A stretch of DNA of 64,000 bases, taken from assembly GCA_003117195.1 (NCBI GenBank), contig BDSI01000075.1:186001-250000 (forward strand), in the 5' to 3' direction. Position 1 is the stretch's first letter; each line of letters starts with the position of its first letter. Positions 23,298-35,390 of the stretch are shown here, in pieces. The stretch is from Eudorina sp. 2006-703-Eu-15 (Eukaryota; Chlorophyta; Chlorophyceae; Chlamydomonadales; Volvocaceae). The position numbers and the translations under genes were made by a program. The notes under the pieces are model-generated. The model was not told where the DNA came from. It did no database searches and saw nothing but the letters and a program-made list of their open reading frames with translations.

Positions 23298-24504
23298 GAC
23301 CCCGACAACAGTCAGGTAAAAGGCACGTCAAGGAGAAAGGCACTGTTGCCGCAGATAGATGAAAAGGTTAAGAAATATACAATTTGAATGCTGAATTATC
23401 GGTGTCTCGCAAGATGCATAGCGCCGGTAGGACGCACGATGAATGCAGTTAGTTGGCCAACCGGGGCCAACCGCCCGACGACCTTGACACGATGACACCT
23501 TGGCTTGATGCGAACATGCGGTTGCGTTGCCCCGCAAGCAAAGGCAACTCTAATGGCATGTTACCGTGAAGAGATTGCACCGCTGTGTTCCTTGAGGAGT
23601 TTGATGCTGGTAAAGCTCATGCCGATAGGTGCCGATATAGTCCCCTCTAGACCCTTTTGCAATAAACCTATTTTTCTCATTACGATATTGGGCATAAGCT
23701 TCAGTTCAGCAGTTGACCGCCCATACGATGTGCCGTTCCTCGGTAACTCCAGTAGGCTCCAGTCACAGGACCCCACCCTTCCCGGTAACCCATCTCCGAT
23801 TGATCTGTCAGGCTTTAGCACAGGTGCTGTCGGGCTGTAATTTATTGAATCTAGGTTTTTACTGCCCATCGAGGTTGTCCAACCATGAAGCCAGCTAGTG
23901 GCGGTGGTTCCTCCGTGTGCAACTCTGGTAGATGACACTGCAGAACATCGTCGAAGGGTTGCACCTTGGAAAGAACCCTCCTCATCGTCTCGGCATCAGT
24001 CCACGATCAGTACAAAATTGGCTATCATGCATAAACGCATGCGCTTCCGTAGGCGTACCATAAACTCCACGTACACATCGTACCATAGCATTCACACATG
24101 CACGCCGTGTTTTCCATCAGGCACGACCACAACATGCCGTCACCTCGTTATCCCTGCCATTTCCCAGCTCTTCCCGTTGTCGTGTGGGTTGCACACCGTC
24201 AGATCACAAGGCTTAGTGAGTTTACAAAAAGCATTCCGACGCTCCGGCGACAGCGACGCTCCCGAGTACAAAGCCTTTAGGAAAAAGAGAACGCCGTTTC
24301 CGCGGAAAGAGGACAATGTGGGCGCCGCAGCAAGAAACAGTCGCAGTACACCTTTCTGCACCATGGTGATTAAAGCATGGCTGCCATGTCCACGTGCGGC
24401 CTTGGCACATCTGCAGCGACCGCCATGCAAGTACTGGCTGGTGATGTCGGGCCTGAGCGGGGCTAGACCAAACAGGCCGTGGTGTGTCGTGGGCAGCGCC
24501 CTTG

Positions 24505-25133
24505 CCCAGGACCATTCCTTCGTGGGTGGCCTGCTCTAGGCAAAATAAATGACCGCCCAGTGCCCTGTAACTTACTGATAGGCTCTCCACCACTGGTGCC
24601 ATAACTGAAACCAGGACTTCTGGGCCAGGACCAGGAACAGACCAGGACCAGGACTTCTGGGCTCCATGTGGTCAAGGCTGCTTGCGGACCCATACATGAC
24701 AGCAGTTTCGCGAGGGGGACTTGGACCCCTTTACCCGATTGGAAATCACCTTGTGTCCGTGCCTTCACTCATTCACAAATCCCCGCTGTGCACCAAAACT
24801 GCAAGTGCAAGCTGATTTCCACGCGGGTACTTCGAGGCTTCCAGTGGGATCCAAGTCCCCATCGCAGAAACCCCATCGCGCACTCTGGTCCTGGAGTTCA
24901 GGTGGCCAACCAGCATCCAGACCCCACTACGAATGGGGACGCAGAAACGCTGTCATGCATGGGTCCGCAAGCAGCCTCGACCACAAGGGGCCCACACGTC
25001 CGTTCTCGGCAAGATGATATTTCCTGGTTTCAGTTATGGCTCCAGTTGTGGAGGAACTTTAGGTGAGTTACAGGGCACTCGGCAGTCACTTATTTTGCCT
25101 TGCGCAGGCTACCCACGAAGGAATGGTCCTGGG
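24505..25133. mobile_element. Foldback-type element with long inverted arms
   Basis: The outer arms 24505-24617 and 25022-25133 are diverged reverse complements, roughly 80 percent by eye, beginning with CCCAGGACCATTCCTT and ending with its complement. An inner pair, 24664-24711 and 24940-24986, is also inverted (TGGGTCCGCAAGCAGCC). The left arm has extra CCAGGACTTCTGGGC copies at about 24611 and 24648. No transposase frame lies between the arms, so it would be non-autonomous. Target-site duplications were not found. Confidence 0.6.
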
Positions 25134-25417
25134 TACGTAAGTCGAGCATAATGGACGTTTGGCAGGAATCCGAGCACAAGAATGCGTTCTTATGTCGGAA
25201 AAATGGATAGAGTTCAATTTCTAAGATGAGCTTGAAAGGGGTGAGTTGGTTTCCGCAGGTAGCACTGGCAAACTTCGCTACCAAACCGAAGTCCAGCATT
25301 GGCTATAATAAACATGTGATGACTGGCCTACCACAAATAACACGTATAATAAAAGGGGCAGTGCAAACAATAGAAGGCCGCCACGGTGCCGTACAGGTGG
25401 TTCTGAACGAGGCTCCA

Positions 25418-25450
25418 TAACCTTTCCTGCTTCACCCTTTCTCTCTCTTC
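25418..25450 (+). promoter_or_regulatory. Pyrimidine-rich leader upstream of RPS28
   Basis: A run made almost only of C and T (CCTTTCCTGCTTCACCC and CTCTCTCTTC) lies 25-60 bases before the ATG. Ribosomal-protein genes often have such tracts at or near the transcription start. Its role here is inferred from position and composition only. Confidence 0.3.
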
Positions 25451-25476
25451 ACATACGAGCTTAAAGCAGCGCAAAG

Positions 25477-26169
25477 ATGGTGAGCCTTAGTTTTGGCTTG
25501 TCACCTGCCGCCACGACGCAGACAAATGGTTCCTGGTTGTTTTAGACGCTCTGACCTGGCCAAACCGATTTTTTCATGTAGGACGCCCCGGCAAAGCTCG
25601 CCATCGTCATGAAGGTCATCGGGCGCACTGGCTCGCGTGGCCAGGTACGTCGGCGGTGGTGGCTTGGCCAACTTGAGTATCGTCAATCAATCGCCCCGGA
25701 TATCAATTTAAAGTTTCCTTAAAAGAATAGTGGAACAGAACTTTGTTATTGCAGCGACCCCCCGCGTTGCATTGTGATGCTGAGCGGCGGCCCTTGCCGG
25801 TTGTCGCAGGTGACCCAGGTGCGCGTGAAGTTCCTGGACGATCAGAACCGTCTGATCATGCGCAACGTGAAGGGCCCCGTCCGTGAGGGTGAGTCGGTCA
25901 AGAGTGGTTCCGGGTTTCGGGCAACAGGGCCGCGCTTCGGCAGGGGGTTTGAATGGAAGATTGGCTAACATGCATGGCAATTTGTATGGAAATCTGTTTT
26001 GGTTCCGCTCGTGCGTTCCCCGCGCACCTGCTCCGTGCCGATTCCCCCTTGTCCCCCCCAATATGTCTACCAATTTCTTATACCCCCTTGTCCCCCTGGT
26101 GTCGTCCTCGTTACAGGCGACATCCTGACCCTGCTGGAGTCTGAGCGTGAGGCCCGCCGCCTCCGGTAA
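25477..26169 (+). CDS. RPS28: Cytosolic ribosomal protein eS28 (RPS28)
   Basis: Four coding exons: 25477-25479 (the ATG alone), 25582-25644, 25810-25888 and 26117-26169, giving 65 residues, the usual eS28 length. The protein reads [21 protein letters not shown], then [28 protein letters not shown] and ends EREARRLR, which is nearly invariant in eukaryotes. It is a small-subunit protein near the mRNA exit/E-site region. The first intron starts directly after the start codon (ATG/GTGAGC). I chose this because the family begins MDxxxK and the acceptor at 25581 supplies Asp2 in phase. A TGTAAC motif at about 26219 is a likely polyadenylation signal. Confidence 0.95.
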
Positions 26170-27595
26170 AAGCACCAAGCATGGAGGTTGCTTGCTGTTT
26201 TTTGATTAATGGAAGAAGGTTGTAACCGTGGCGCTGCGCACCACACGTCCCTGATTGTCATGGCCTGGCCGGCATTCTTTCGCAGATACAGCGGACTGTA
26301 AGCGGCGTGATACCGAACGAGCACAGATTTCACCTTGGAAGCTTGTAATGGGTCTGCCAGCACCTTGCCGTACGGAGTACAGGTCATGATGGAGAGGCTG
26401 TGTAGGCAAGATGACAAAGCGTCCAGCGTTTGCAGCATGGGACCTTATGGGAGGGGGCGCTGACGGCTGCATCTGATATGGCTCCCACGGAACGGCAGGC
26501 CTTCAATCTGAGCTTCTTAGTTGCAGCGAACCAGGAGGAATAGGTTTATTTGGCAGCGCGATAGTATCAGCAGTCAAAGGGGGAACAGAAGACACCGTAT
26601 TTTACGCATCCTCACCACCGAGTCCCGGAATACCTGCGCCCCGGAATACCTGCGCCGAAAACTTGGTGTTCCCTAAGTGGCTTTGTTATTGCCCTGATGC
26701 TTACCGCATCCGCGGTTGTTAGCGTGAGGACCGTACCCCCGGGAGAATAATACAGGGCTGCAGCACATTTGGCGGTTCTTTTTGCCAAAGCACTTGCAGA
26801 ACCGCCACGTACTGATGGATGCCGGATTGATTGTCGGTACAAAGTATGCACGACGAAGTCAGGCATAACGGCAGAAACCGCTGTGTGCATCACTGGTGGC
26901 TCGGAGCCCTGACTGCGCCGGCTGAGCTGCACCGGTGGCCATGACCTGCCATGATGATTGCACGCTTATGCGCAGTATGTTATGCGGTCATTGTTGTATC
27001 TCTGAGCAATGATCATGACAGCCGTCTTTATATAAGGTTGAGACGTGGAGTTGTGGCTACAGCGTGGTATAACAGGGTATAACCTCCTCGCAGCTGTCGA
27101 ACCCAGTTCATACAGCATTTCGCATGCTCGCAGGGCGCAGCGCAACAACACTTATTCAAAGCCGCAGCCTGGTAGCTGCGCGATAGGCTTGACAGGCAGC
27201 GCCTGTCTTCGGAGGCGAGGGGTGGCGCGAGGCCGAGCGGGCCGAGCATGACTGTGGGCGACCCAGAGGTCAGCGCGCATCCTGATGCGCTTTAGTCAGG
27301 TTTCGGATGTCTCATTAGCCATTTCGCTGTAACAATTGCTGTGGTTATTTATGCAAATGTTCCCGACGCCTACCCAGCTTTGTGAGGTTCCAGGGTCTGT
27401 TGGTTACATACAGCAAAACATGGAAAGGATCTACAAACAATGTATGGAAGTTGTTTGATTTCTGGTGACGAAGGTCTTGCCTCATCTTCGCATCTTGGTC
27501 TCATCAATCGTGACCACACACGACGGTTCAGCAAGTACAAGAAGGAACAGTATACTTATATTTCATATTACACTTATTACTTGTAGAAAGTCACC
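26170..27595. other. Spacer between RPS28 and the rubredoxin gene
   Basis: It contains the RPS28 3' end and the promoter of the next gene. A 15-bp unit (CCGGAATACCTGCGC) is duplicated at about 26626-26656. TA-rich sequence at about 27549-27563 (TATACTTATATTTC) lies close to the next ATG. No coding frame is convincing. Confidence 0.45.
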
Positions 27596-29534
27596 ATGGC
27601 GCTTATGCAGAAGCAGGCTGTCCGGCCCGCGTTCGGGTCGGCAAAGGCTCCGCGTCCGGTCGTCCGGGCCCCAAGGAGCCGTGCGTCTGCTGTCTCTGTT
27701 CGCGCCGATGGGCAGCAAATTCAGGTGCAAATTGTGGTTATGTTTTACGGACATATGCTTGCTTGGTGACGACGGACGAGTAACCCCAATCGGCAACAAA
27801 CCATCTACAGGTTGAAATTGACAAGCCTCTGGGTCTGCAGCTGGAGCAGTCAAGTGCTCCGGGTGGAGGACTTGTCGTGAAGGTAATATCAGGCGTGTCA
27901 ATGCGTCCCGTTCTCGCTGCTCATGCCCGAGAGTGATGGACTTTAAAAGTACTAATGCTGCCCCTTTGGTGTGCAGTCGTCTCGTGGCAACGCCGCGAAG
28001 GCCGGTATTAAGGCTGGCGACACTATCATCTACACCTCGAGCTTCTTCGGGGATGAGCTGTGGCCCGCCGACAAGCTGAGCTTCACGAACAACGCTGTCA
28101 CCAACTGCCCATCGCCTGTGACCTTCATCTACGTGAGTCGCAAGTGTCGCGTAACCCACTCCGTCGGGCCGCAAGCGGCGTGACCGGGTGCACGGACTGC
28201 ACGATCGGGCACATGTTTACGTTCAGTAGCCACCAGCAGTGATCATGTCCTGAATTCTGGTTGACGCAAGTACGAGCTGCCGTGTCCGTTCACCACATGC
28301 TCATGCTCACGGAGTAATTGGTCAATACGTAAAATGGACTGCACACTGCAGTGTGGGGTCTGAGCCGCAGTCGCACTATCCGTGCCTCATTGCCCGCGTC
28401 CTTGGGCGCACAGCATTCCCTCAATCTCACTCGAGCACAGCACCGCTGACCTGAACTCTATGACGCCTTCCTGGCAGGTGCCTGGTGAGAACACCAAGAT
28501 CAATGTTAAGCGCCTGCCCAAGCGGCCCGCTCCTGCGCGGTTCGGCCGCAAGCTGACCGACAAGGAGCGGCAGCTGGCCTCCCACATCTGCGTGGACTGT
28601 GGCTACATCTACTGCGACGCGTGAGTGTGGCGGGAGGTGACTGCGCAGGTGGCCCCATGAAGGGCAGCATGGGCGTGTGTCTGCTTCGCAGAGCCGCAGC
28701 TCTCGTATGCATTTGCGTTTGACCTGTCGCGCCGTCGATCCTTTTGTGATCCCCGGATTAAGGAGGTCATATATGTACGTCGCACGACTGCCTTGTCGGC
28801 TTGGGTTCGGCAGCAAGTTCCCTTTTAAGTCGCCCAGGGATCTGCTCCAGCAAGGATCGCACTCCCGCTGGCCGGAAAGTCGCAGCTAACGCCCTTCGCG
28901 TGTTAGTTTGACGACGACGGCAGGTTTCCATGAGTGTGCGCGTGCGGATCTCCACCTGTAACTCACACTCCGCGTGCACCAGCTGTGAGCGCTGCACGAA
29001 CGGCGCGCGGAAGTTTTCTCGTGACTGGCAACTTGAATGTCACGTAAACGTTTGACTCGCTGCCTATGTCACAGGCTGCCGTTCGACGAGACCGCGCCAA
29101 ACTACCGGTGCCCCCAGTGCAACGCGCCCAAGCGCCGCTTCGTCCCCTACGACGCTGATACCGGCAAGGTACGAGGGCAGATGGGGTTTTTCGGGCGCAC
29201 GCAGTAATGCATAAGCCCGTGTACGGCACGGCACGGAATCATATGACTTGACATACGAAGCGCTCCTTGGGCGACCTCAATGGTCATCTGGTCGCCAAAA
29301 CAGTCGGCATATCCACACTGGCGCACCTGTCACCCTGCCGATCCAAATGCACTCTGACCGCAGCAGAACGCCATCTTGTGGAGCAGAACCCTAGGTCTAA
29401 AACCTCAACCTCCCATCCCAACCCCGACCCTGCAGAGCACGGGTGTGGCCGAGGGCACCATTGGCACCATCGCCACCGTCATCGGTGGCCTGCTGGGCAT
29501 TGGCGTCCTTGCTTACCTGGGCCTGAGCGTCTAG
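27596..29534 (+). CDS. ENH1: Chloroplast PDZ-rubredoxin membrane protein (ENH1 type)
   Basis: Six exons join in phase: 27596-27724, 27811-27882, 27977-28132, 28478-28620, 29075-29168 and 29436-29534, giving 230 residues. Residues 1-40 are a transit-peptide-like stretch rich in Ala, Arg and Ser ([20 protein letters not shown]). A PDZ-like domain follows ([27 protein letters not shown]). The rubredoxin domain has both metal knuckles, CVDCGYIYC and CPQCNAPK, about 30 residues apart. One membrane helix lies at the C-terminus ([21 protein letters not shown]). PDZ plus rubredoxin plus a C-terminal helix is the layout of Arabidopsis ENH1, a thylakoid-associated protein. Iron binding through four Cys is expected. 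The electron partner is unknown. Confidence 0.88.
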
Positions 29535-30216
29535 AGTGTTCTGCTGGTACCGACCGTACGTGCAGTACACAGCAAACTCGGGAACATGCCGCAGGAGGGA
29601 AGTGTGGACTTGTTTTGCGGCTTTTTTTCGCGTGGATGAGTCTTTTGTGAGGCCATTTTTTCTGCCTTCTGGGACGAAGGTAGCCGATGGTTGTGTGGTG
29701 AATCGGGGCTATACGGGATGCGTGTGCTGACCGCTGCAGCGTCCAGTATGCCGACACCGCTGGGTCCATTGTTCGGTGCGATTATGGCAGCAGCCGCAAG
29801 GGGGGTAATCTGTGTGGTGATACGACTTATGTTGGGAGTCGGCCCCTGTATAAGCGTGGCGAAGTGGTGATGAGAGTGCGGATGCGTTCGGCCTTTGGCG
29901 AGGCGCGCCAGCTGTGCTCCTGCGTGCGGACGTGTGCATGCTACGGTAATGAACGCAGGTGGACGCTCAACAGTGCCGCCACACCGGCAGGTGTAAGCAA
30001 TGTAGTGTTCCGACGAGTTGCTTGCTCCTTTCCTTACCTGATGCAAGACGCAAGGCACTGCAAAAAGCTGATGATCGTTTTTGGCTGACGAAAATACCGG
30101 TACGATACATCAGTAAGACATGCAACGACGAGAAAGCTCATTCAAAGGACGATATACGAAATAATTTACACTATATCGATAAATACCTGAGTGTGTACAA
30201 GACAGACAGTTCAGGA
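29535..30216. other. Spacer between rubredoxin and SET genes
   Basis: It carries the rubredoxin 3' region, with a TGTAA motif near 29992, and the presumed SET promoter. No coding sequence is visible. Confidence 0.4.
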
Positions 30217-33200
30217 ATGCACCTGAGTTGTTTTGAGCGGCAGCAATGTCTCGTACGCCAGCAAGTCTCACCCGGCATCTGGCCCATAAGAAGTCATCAT
30301 CAAGAAAGAGTCTTAAATGCCATCAATTTTGCCAATTCAATTGTTAAAGTCCACTCCGTCGTCGCTTGCGCTGCCGGCCGCGGCGGCCGCGGCAGCGGTC
30401 AGGAGGAAACCAGCCGTGGCCGCACCGTCGCAGATCGCTCCAGGGGGCGCGGAGACCGGGGTGGCCGGGGCGGTAGGGGCCGGGGGTGGCGGGGCGGTCG
30501 GGGCCGGCCCCGCCGTGCTGCTGACGAGGACGATGCGTCGGATGATGGTATCGATGAGGGCTTCGTGATCATCGGTCGAGTGGAACGGCCCTCGCCGGCA
30601 CAGGTACGCTCGCGGACCGTCAGCCCCTGCCATGCCTATGTCTTGCTGCCCAGCTGGCGCTGGCGTCTGGGGTCCGACCTTCCCAACACCGGCACAACGC
30701 TGAACCAAACCGAACGGTCCCAGGACTGCACATGACGCGTGGCTGGTACCCCATTGCCCCATCCACTACCATATCCGATATTGCAGTGTGGGGTGAGGAG
30801 ATTGCAGCTATCCACATCATTTATAGCAATCCTTGCTCACACAGGACGGGGCAGCCGCAACGGCGGAGCCCGAGAGGGACCTCCGGGGCACCGCCTCCTC
30901 GTCGTCAACCTTGCCGGCGCCTTCGTCATCGTCCGAAGAAGGCGCCGGCGGCACCGCAGGCAGCTCGCCGCCCGCTGACCCTCTGGACGGCTCCCGCTTC
31001 TGGATCGAGGCGAGCGGGATCGATGACCTGGACCAGGAGGAGGACGAGGAGGGCGAGATGGAGGGGGAAGGCGAGGAAGGGGAGGATGAGGACGACGACG
31101 AACCCCAGGTGTGTTGGGGAGGCGCCGAGCCGCGAGACGGGCTACACTTGCAATCAGAATAAAGGCCCGGTACATGTGTATGCGTGCGTTTAGAGAAGAG
31201 ACCCGCCCGACCATGTGTATGCGTGTATGTATGTGCTTTTGTCGGCAGGCAAGGCAGGTATACCGTATGCGTGTGTGTGAATGAGGGGTGTGGGGTGTGA
31301 TGGGAAAGCCGGTGACATCAAGGTGATGCGCGTGTGGCGGGGTGTGGTGCAACCTGGGTTGTGCCCAGTTGCGGTGGTTTATAACCTTCTTAAGCAACTC
31401 ACAGATACCACACGCACCGGCCATCTGCTCTCACTGCCGGCGGGAGCGGGCCGTGAAACAACAGCATGGCGGCGAATGGCGGTTGGCGGCACGTGAGTGC
31501 GTGCGAGCGACCCGCGGTTCGCCTGACGACTGGACGAGCAGCCGTTTGCGTCGCAGCCGAACCTGCTTGCTGATTACAGCCAGCGGGCGCATCCTCCCTT
31601 TGTTCCCTTCGTTCTCAAACCGCGTCCCGCCCACTTGCCACACACCGTGGGTGGTGAGTGTGTCGCCTTTGGCGGTGTACTGGTCGGTACGGGGTTAACC
31701 AGGATTGGTCTCTTTCGTTCGCCCCGGCACCACGACCTCCACGGCAACCATCACCGCAACCACCGCAATCCTGATGAATACTACCACCACCACCACCGTC
31801 ATCATCATTACCACCACCATCATCACCACTTTATTCAGGGCCGGAACATGACGACGCCCGGCGGGTGGTTTCCCCGCTCATGCAGAGCCCTGAGGAGCTC
31901 CTAGAGAACATGCGGCTGCAGGGCTTCTCACTGCTGGAGGTCGTGGACACCCCGGCCGGCGCCGCCGTGGCGGCCGGCGGGTCGGGTACCGCGGCGCCAG
32001 AACCCGCAGCCATCGCGGCCGCCATCGCCGCCGCGGTCGCGGCCGCTGAGGCCTCGGACGGGGCAACGTCACCGCCGGGCGCCGCGGGCCGTGGCGGCAA
32101 CGCCGAAGCCCTCAGTGACTTGCGGGATACGTTCATTGCCACCATGAAGCCGCCCGTCCTGCCGCCCTGGTTCCTGGGGCCAGTGGAAGTGGCGGCGGCG
32201 CCGGCGGCGGGTTCAGGTGGCCAGGGCAAGCGCGGCAAAGGCAAAGCCGACGGGGGCGGTGCTTCGGGTCGCGGCACGGCGCTCCGCACCACACAGGCTG
32301 TAGCACCTGGGGAGCTGCTGGCGGTGTCGTTGCCACTAGCGATATGCTACTGCCGCCGTGGCACCACGCCCGAGAACGAAGACCTGGCGGACGCGATGCT
32401 GCAGTCAGAGGCGACGAACGGCGCCGCCGCCGCCGCCGCCGGGCGCTCGACTGCAGGCGAGCCGCTGGTAGTCAGCAGCTCTTTTCGGGGCCTGACGGAC
32501 TTGCAGCAGAGCCTCCTGGGGTGCCTTTGGTCCGGCCACGGCGGCCCGACGGCGCAGCCGACCCGTGGGTCCGGCGGCGGCGGCGAGGCGGGCGCGGAGG
32601 GCGGCGGCGGGGCCGCTGGGGTCCGGCGTGCGTTCCTGGAGATGGTCGCTCGCTCTGCGGCGGATGGCGGCGCGCCCCGCTCGCCGCCGCTGGTGGCGGC
32701 CCCTGACCTGTACCGCCTGGTCAACCTGAACTGCCTGGGCGAGGACTTCCAGGTGCGGTCGTGCGGACGTGCTCAGTGGCAGGCACACAGCGGCGGGGTC
32801 GCCATTTTTAGCGAATGCGGAATGCGCCTGGGGTTCTCCAAGTAATATGATCCAAGGGGCAACAACACAACATGAAGAGATTCCTAACACTGCAAGTGCA
32901 GGGAGAGCTGGTGAGGGAGTGGATGGCCGACTGCTTGTGGCGGAGCACCATGCAGCTTCGGGAATGGGGATGGGTCGTCTAGGTTGTTGGGGGGCCGGCG
33001 CCCGAGGGCTCGTGCCGGTACCCTCGTGAGTCCGGAGCGACCCGCGGGTCGGCAGCCTTCTCACCCCCTCACCTCCCGCCGCTCCCCGCGCCGTGCACCA
33101 GGCACCCGGCCTCCTCGCCCGGTCCACGCCACCACCCCTTTCCTGGCAGCAGCGCAGCTCCATTCTGTCTACACCAATTTCCTCCGTGTATCCCCCACCC

Positions 33201-35390
33201 CCTTGACAGGATCTTGCTCTGTGCGAGCTGCGCGGCGAGGCCCCCCAGGGGCACGTGGCTCTGTGGCCGGAGGCGGCCTTCACCGCCCACTCGTGCGCCC
33301 CCAACGCCACTGCCTCCGCGGTGGGGGACCGGCTGGTGGTGCGGGCGGCCGCGGAGATCCCCAAGGGTAAGGCTTTGGAGCGGCCCCGCTCCCATGGGAT
33401 GGCAGATGGGGGGCTGGGGGCTGGGGGCTGGGGGCTGGGGGGATGGGGGGATGTGAGCCAAGCCGAGGGTCACGGCCAGAGACTCCTCGGGTCCCATGAA
33501 CTGTGGGATTGGGGAGGAAGGGCGCGACGCCGCCTTCCGGTCGGTGCCGGGCTGCGCGGCCACCGAGGGGCATCTGCACCGCGCCCCAGCAGGTACTCCT
33601 GGAGGCGCGCTGCAACTACTGTATTCTCAGCTGGTGTGTGAGCTTATTGATTTCTCTTGGCCTGAATGGCGGTGGCAATACCGTACGTCAGCTGAATGTT
33701 CGCGCCGCGCCGCGCTTTTGCGTGCTGCTGCTCTGTGCTGCTGCTCTTCCCGCGGTAACATGTCGCGTGCGGCTGCCTCACTTCGGCCCTGCGGCCCCAA
33801 CCCCCAACCCCCAGGTGGCGAGGTGAGCCTCAACTGGCTGGGCTCCCTCCTGACCGCGCCGCTGGAGGTCCGCCGGCGGGAGCTGCAGCAGCAGTACGGC
33901 TTCACATGCGGATGTGCACGGTGTACGGCGGAGAGCAGGTACGGTACGACCCTCGGCATCGCGGCAGTATGCCTCGGCAGGGTCCCCCGGTACAGCTCCT
34001 CTACCTCCTGGCCGCAGCCAGGGCGTCCGGAACCGAAAATAAGGGTATCTAAGCTGGGAGTGGAATCACCCTACTCCGCGTGCTGCCCTCTCAGGTACGC
34101 GGGCACGCCGCTGGGGGCGCTCATGGAGTCGACCTACGCGCAATGTCAGGAGCTGTCGACGCGGATCGACGCCGCCATAGACCGGGGCGATGGCGACGCG
34201 GTGGTGGAGGTCAGGGCGGAGCTGCTGGACATGCAGGCCAGGGTGGAGGACGCGCTGCGCAACGCCAGCCCTAAGGCCAACGCCAAGACGCGCCGGTGGC
34301 TGCAGGTACTGCGACTTTGGATCTGTCGTACCGCAGTACGACAATGACATTGTGTTGTCGTTACGGTACCTGCGGAGCGCCTTTGTACGTCTGGGTGAGG
34401 TACGCCAAGAGCTCGCTGTCTTGACCCGCCGGCCCCTTGCGTGGACGTGTAACCGTGCGTGGCTGCAGGCGTCCGTGTACGACTTGTACGACTTGATCAG
34501 CCTGTGCGCGGACGATCTGGCGGCCGCCGAGGCGCAGATGGTGAGATCTGCACCATGGTTCATCAGTGTGTGTCTCCCTTGGGAAGGCTTGGGGAAATGT
34601 TTCGGGTTGCTGGGAGGCCGTTTCATTGCAGGATTGCCCCCCCGCGCAGCCGGAGTTCCCCATACGACATTGCTGGCCATACCACACGGCCGCCAGGTCC
34701 CGTTTGCCAAGTTCCGCGAAGCACAGGAAGCCACATGACTCCGTGGGAACGCGCGCCAGGCACAGTCCGCTCAGTACCGTGTGCAGTGGAATCCGGGCGT
34801 GCGCGTCGTCCCCGGCCCGACATGCTGCCACTGAGCCCACAAGGCCGCACGGTGACGACCCCGGCCCTACCCGGAATCATCATTCCTACCCACCAAGCAA
34901 CCTCACTTCCTGTGCCAACCCCCCTTACTTCTCTCCCCCGACACGCGCACAGACGCAGGAGGAGAACACCACCGGTGAAGAGGAGACCCCCGAGGCCGAT
35001 GGCTCCGGCGGCCAGGCCGCAAAGGTCGGTCGCCCGGCGCCGCGGCCTCAGAAGCCCGCCGCGGCCGCCGTGGAGACGGAGTCTCTGGTGCAGTGCTCGC
35101 GCATCGTGGAGGCGGTTATGCCGGGCAGCGACAGCAACGCGCTGCTCACGGCGGAGCTGGCGCTCCGCTGCCTGCAGCGCTTCGGCCCCAAGCACGAGGA
35201 GTACCGACAGGCGCGGGCGGCGCTGGTGCGCGCGTACCGCGCCCGGTACGGCAATGTGGGACCGGAGGTCATGGAGCTGCTCGTGGCGGCGCGGCTGGCG
35301 GCGGAGGCGCGCGAGGAGGCGGCGGGAGAGGAGGACGGTGGAGAAGCTGAGGAGGGAGAGGAAGAGGTCGTCGACGGTCAGGCGCCATGA
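30217..35390 (+). CDS. SET-domain protein-lysine methyltransferase (SMYD-like) with RG-rich N-terminus
   Basis: Exons: about 30217-30603, 30845-31108, about 31839-32752, 33210-33366, 33815-33938, 34095-34305, 34469-34540 and 34953-35390 (TGA). From exon 4 on all junctions keep phase. The join from exon 2 to exon 3 does not, so a small exon or a different donor is missing there. The first exon is rich in RG pairs (RGGRGRGWRGGRGRPRR) and then acidic. The SET domain starts with GTALRTTQAVAPGELL, continues with AHSCAPNATASAVGDRLVV and IPKGGEVSLNWL, and ends with post-SET-like FTCGCARC, the split order of SMYD proteins. Helical C-terminal sequence follows, ending in an acidic tail. The substrate is unknown; it could modify histones or other proteins. 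The start codon is unsure: in-frame ATG 30217, or an unjoined ATG at 30246. Confidence 0.72.
31786..31832. repeat. CAC/CAT trinucleotide microsatellite
   Basis: A run of CAC and CAT triplets sits just upstream of the acceptor TTATTCAG at 31838, in the intron before the main SET exon. Confidence 0.8.
33407..33450. repeat. G-rich GGGGGCT minisatellite in SET intron
   Basis: About five copies of GGGGGCT or close variants form a run of G tracts with short loops on the sense strand. This pattern could fold into a G-quadruplex in the pre-mRNA. It lies in the intron between 33366 and 33815. Confidence 0.7.

Larger units (their letters stand above)
23298..25476. other. Divergent spacer between E4-E2 gene and RPS28, with foldback element
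   Basis: It holds the promoters of both flanking genes and the inverted-repeat element at 24505-25133. A 125-codon minus-strand open frame at 23561-23938 has lower GC than nearby exons and no family I recognise; it may be transposon debris. Nothing else looks coding. Confidence 0.4.

Noticed and set aside
23561..23938. Minus-strand 125-codon open frame
   Set aside because: Composition is unlike nearby exons and no domain is recognised; kept only as a note in the spacer.
30317..30568. Ala-rich open frame overlapping the first SET exon
   Set aside because: It ends in a stop before the donor at 30603; the RG frame runs through the donor instead.
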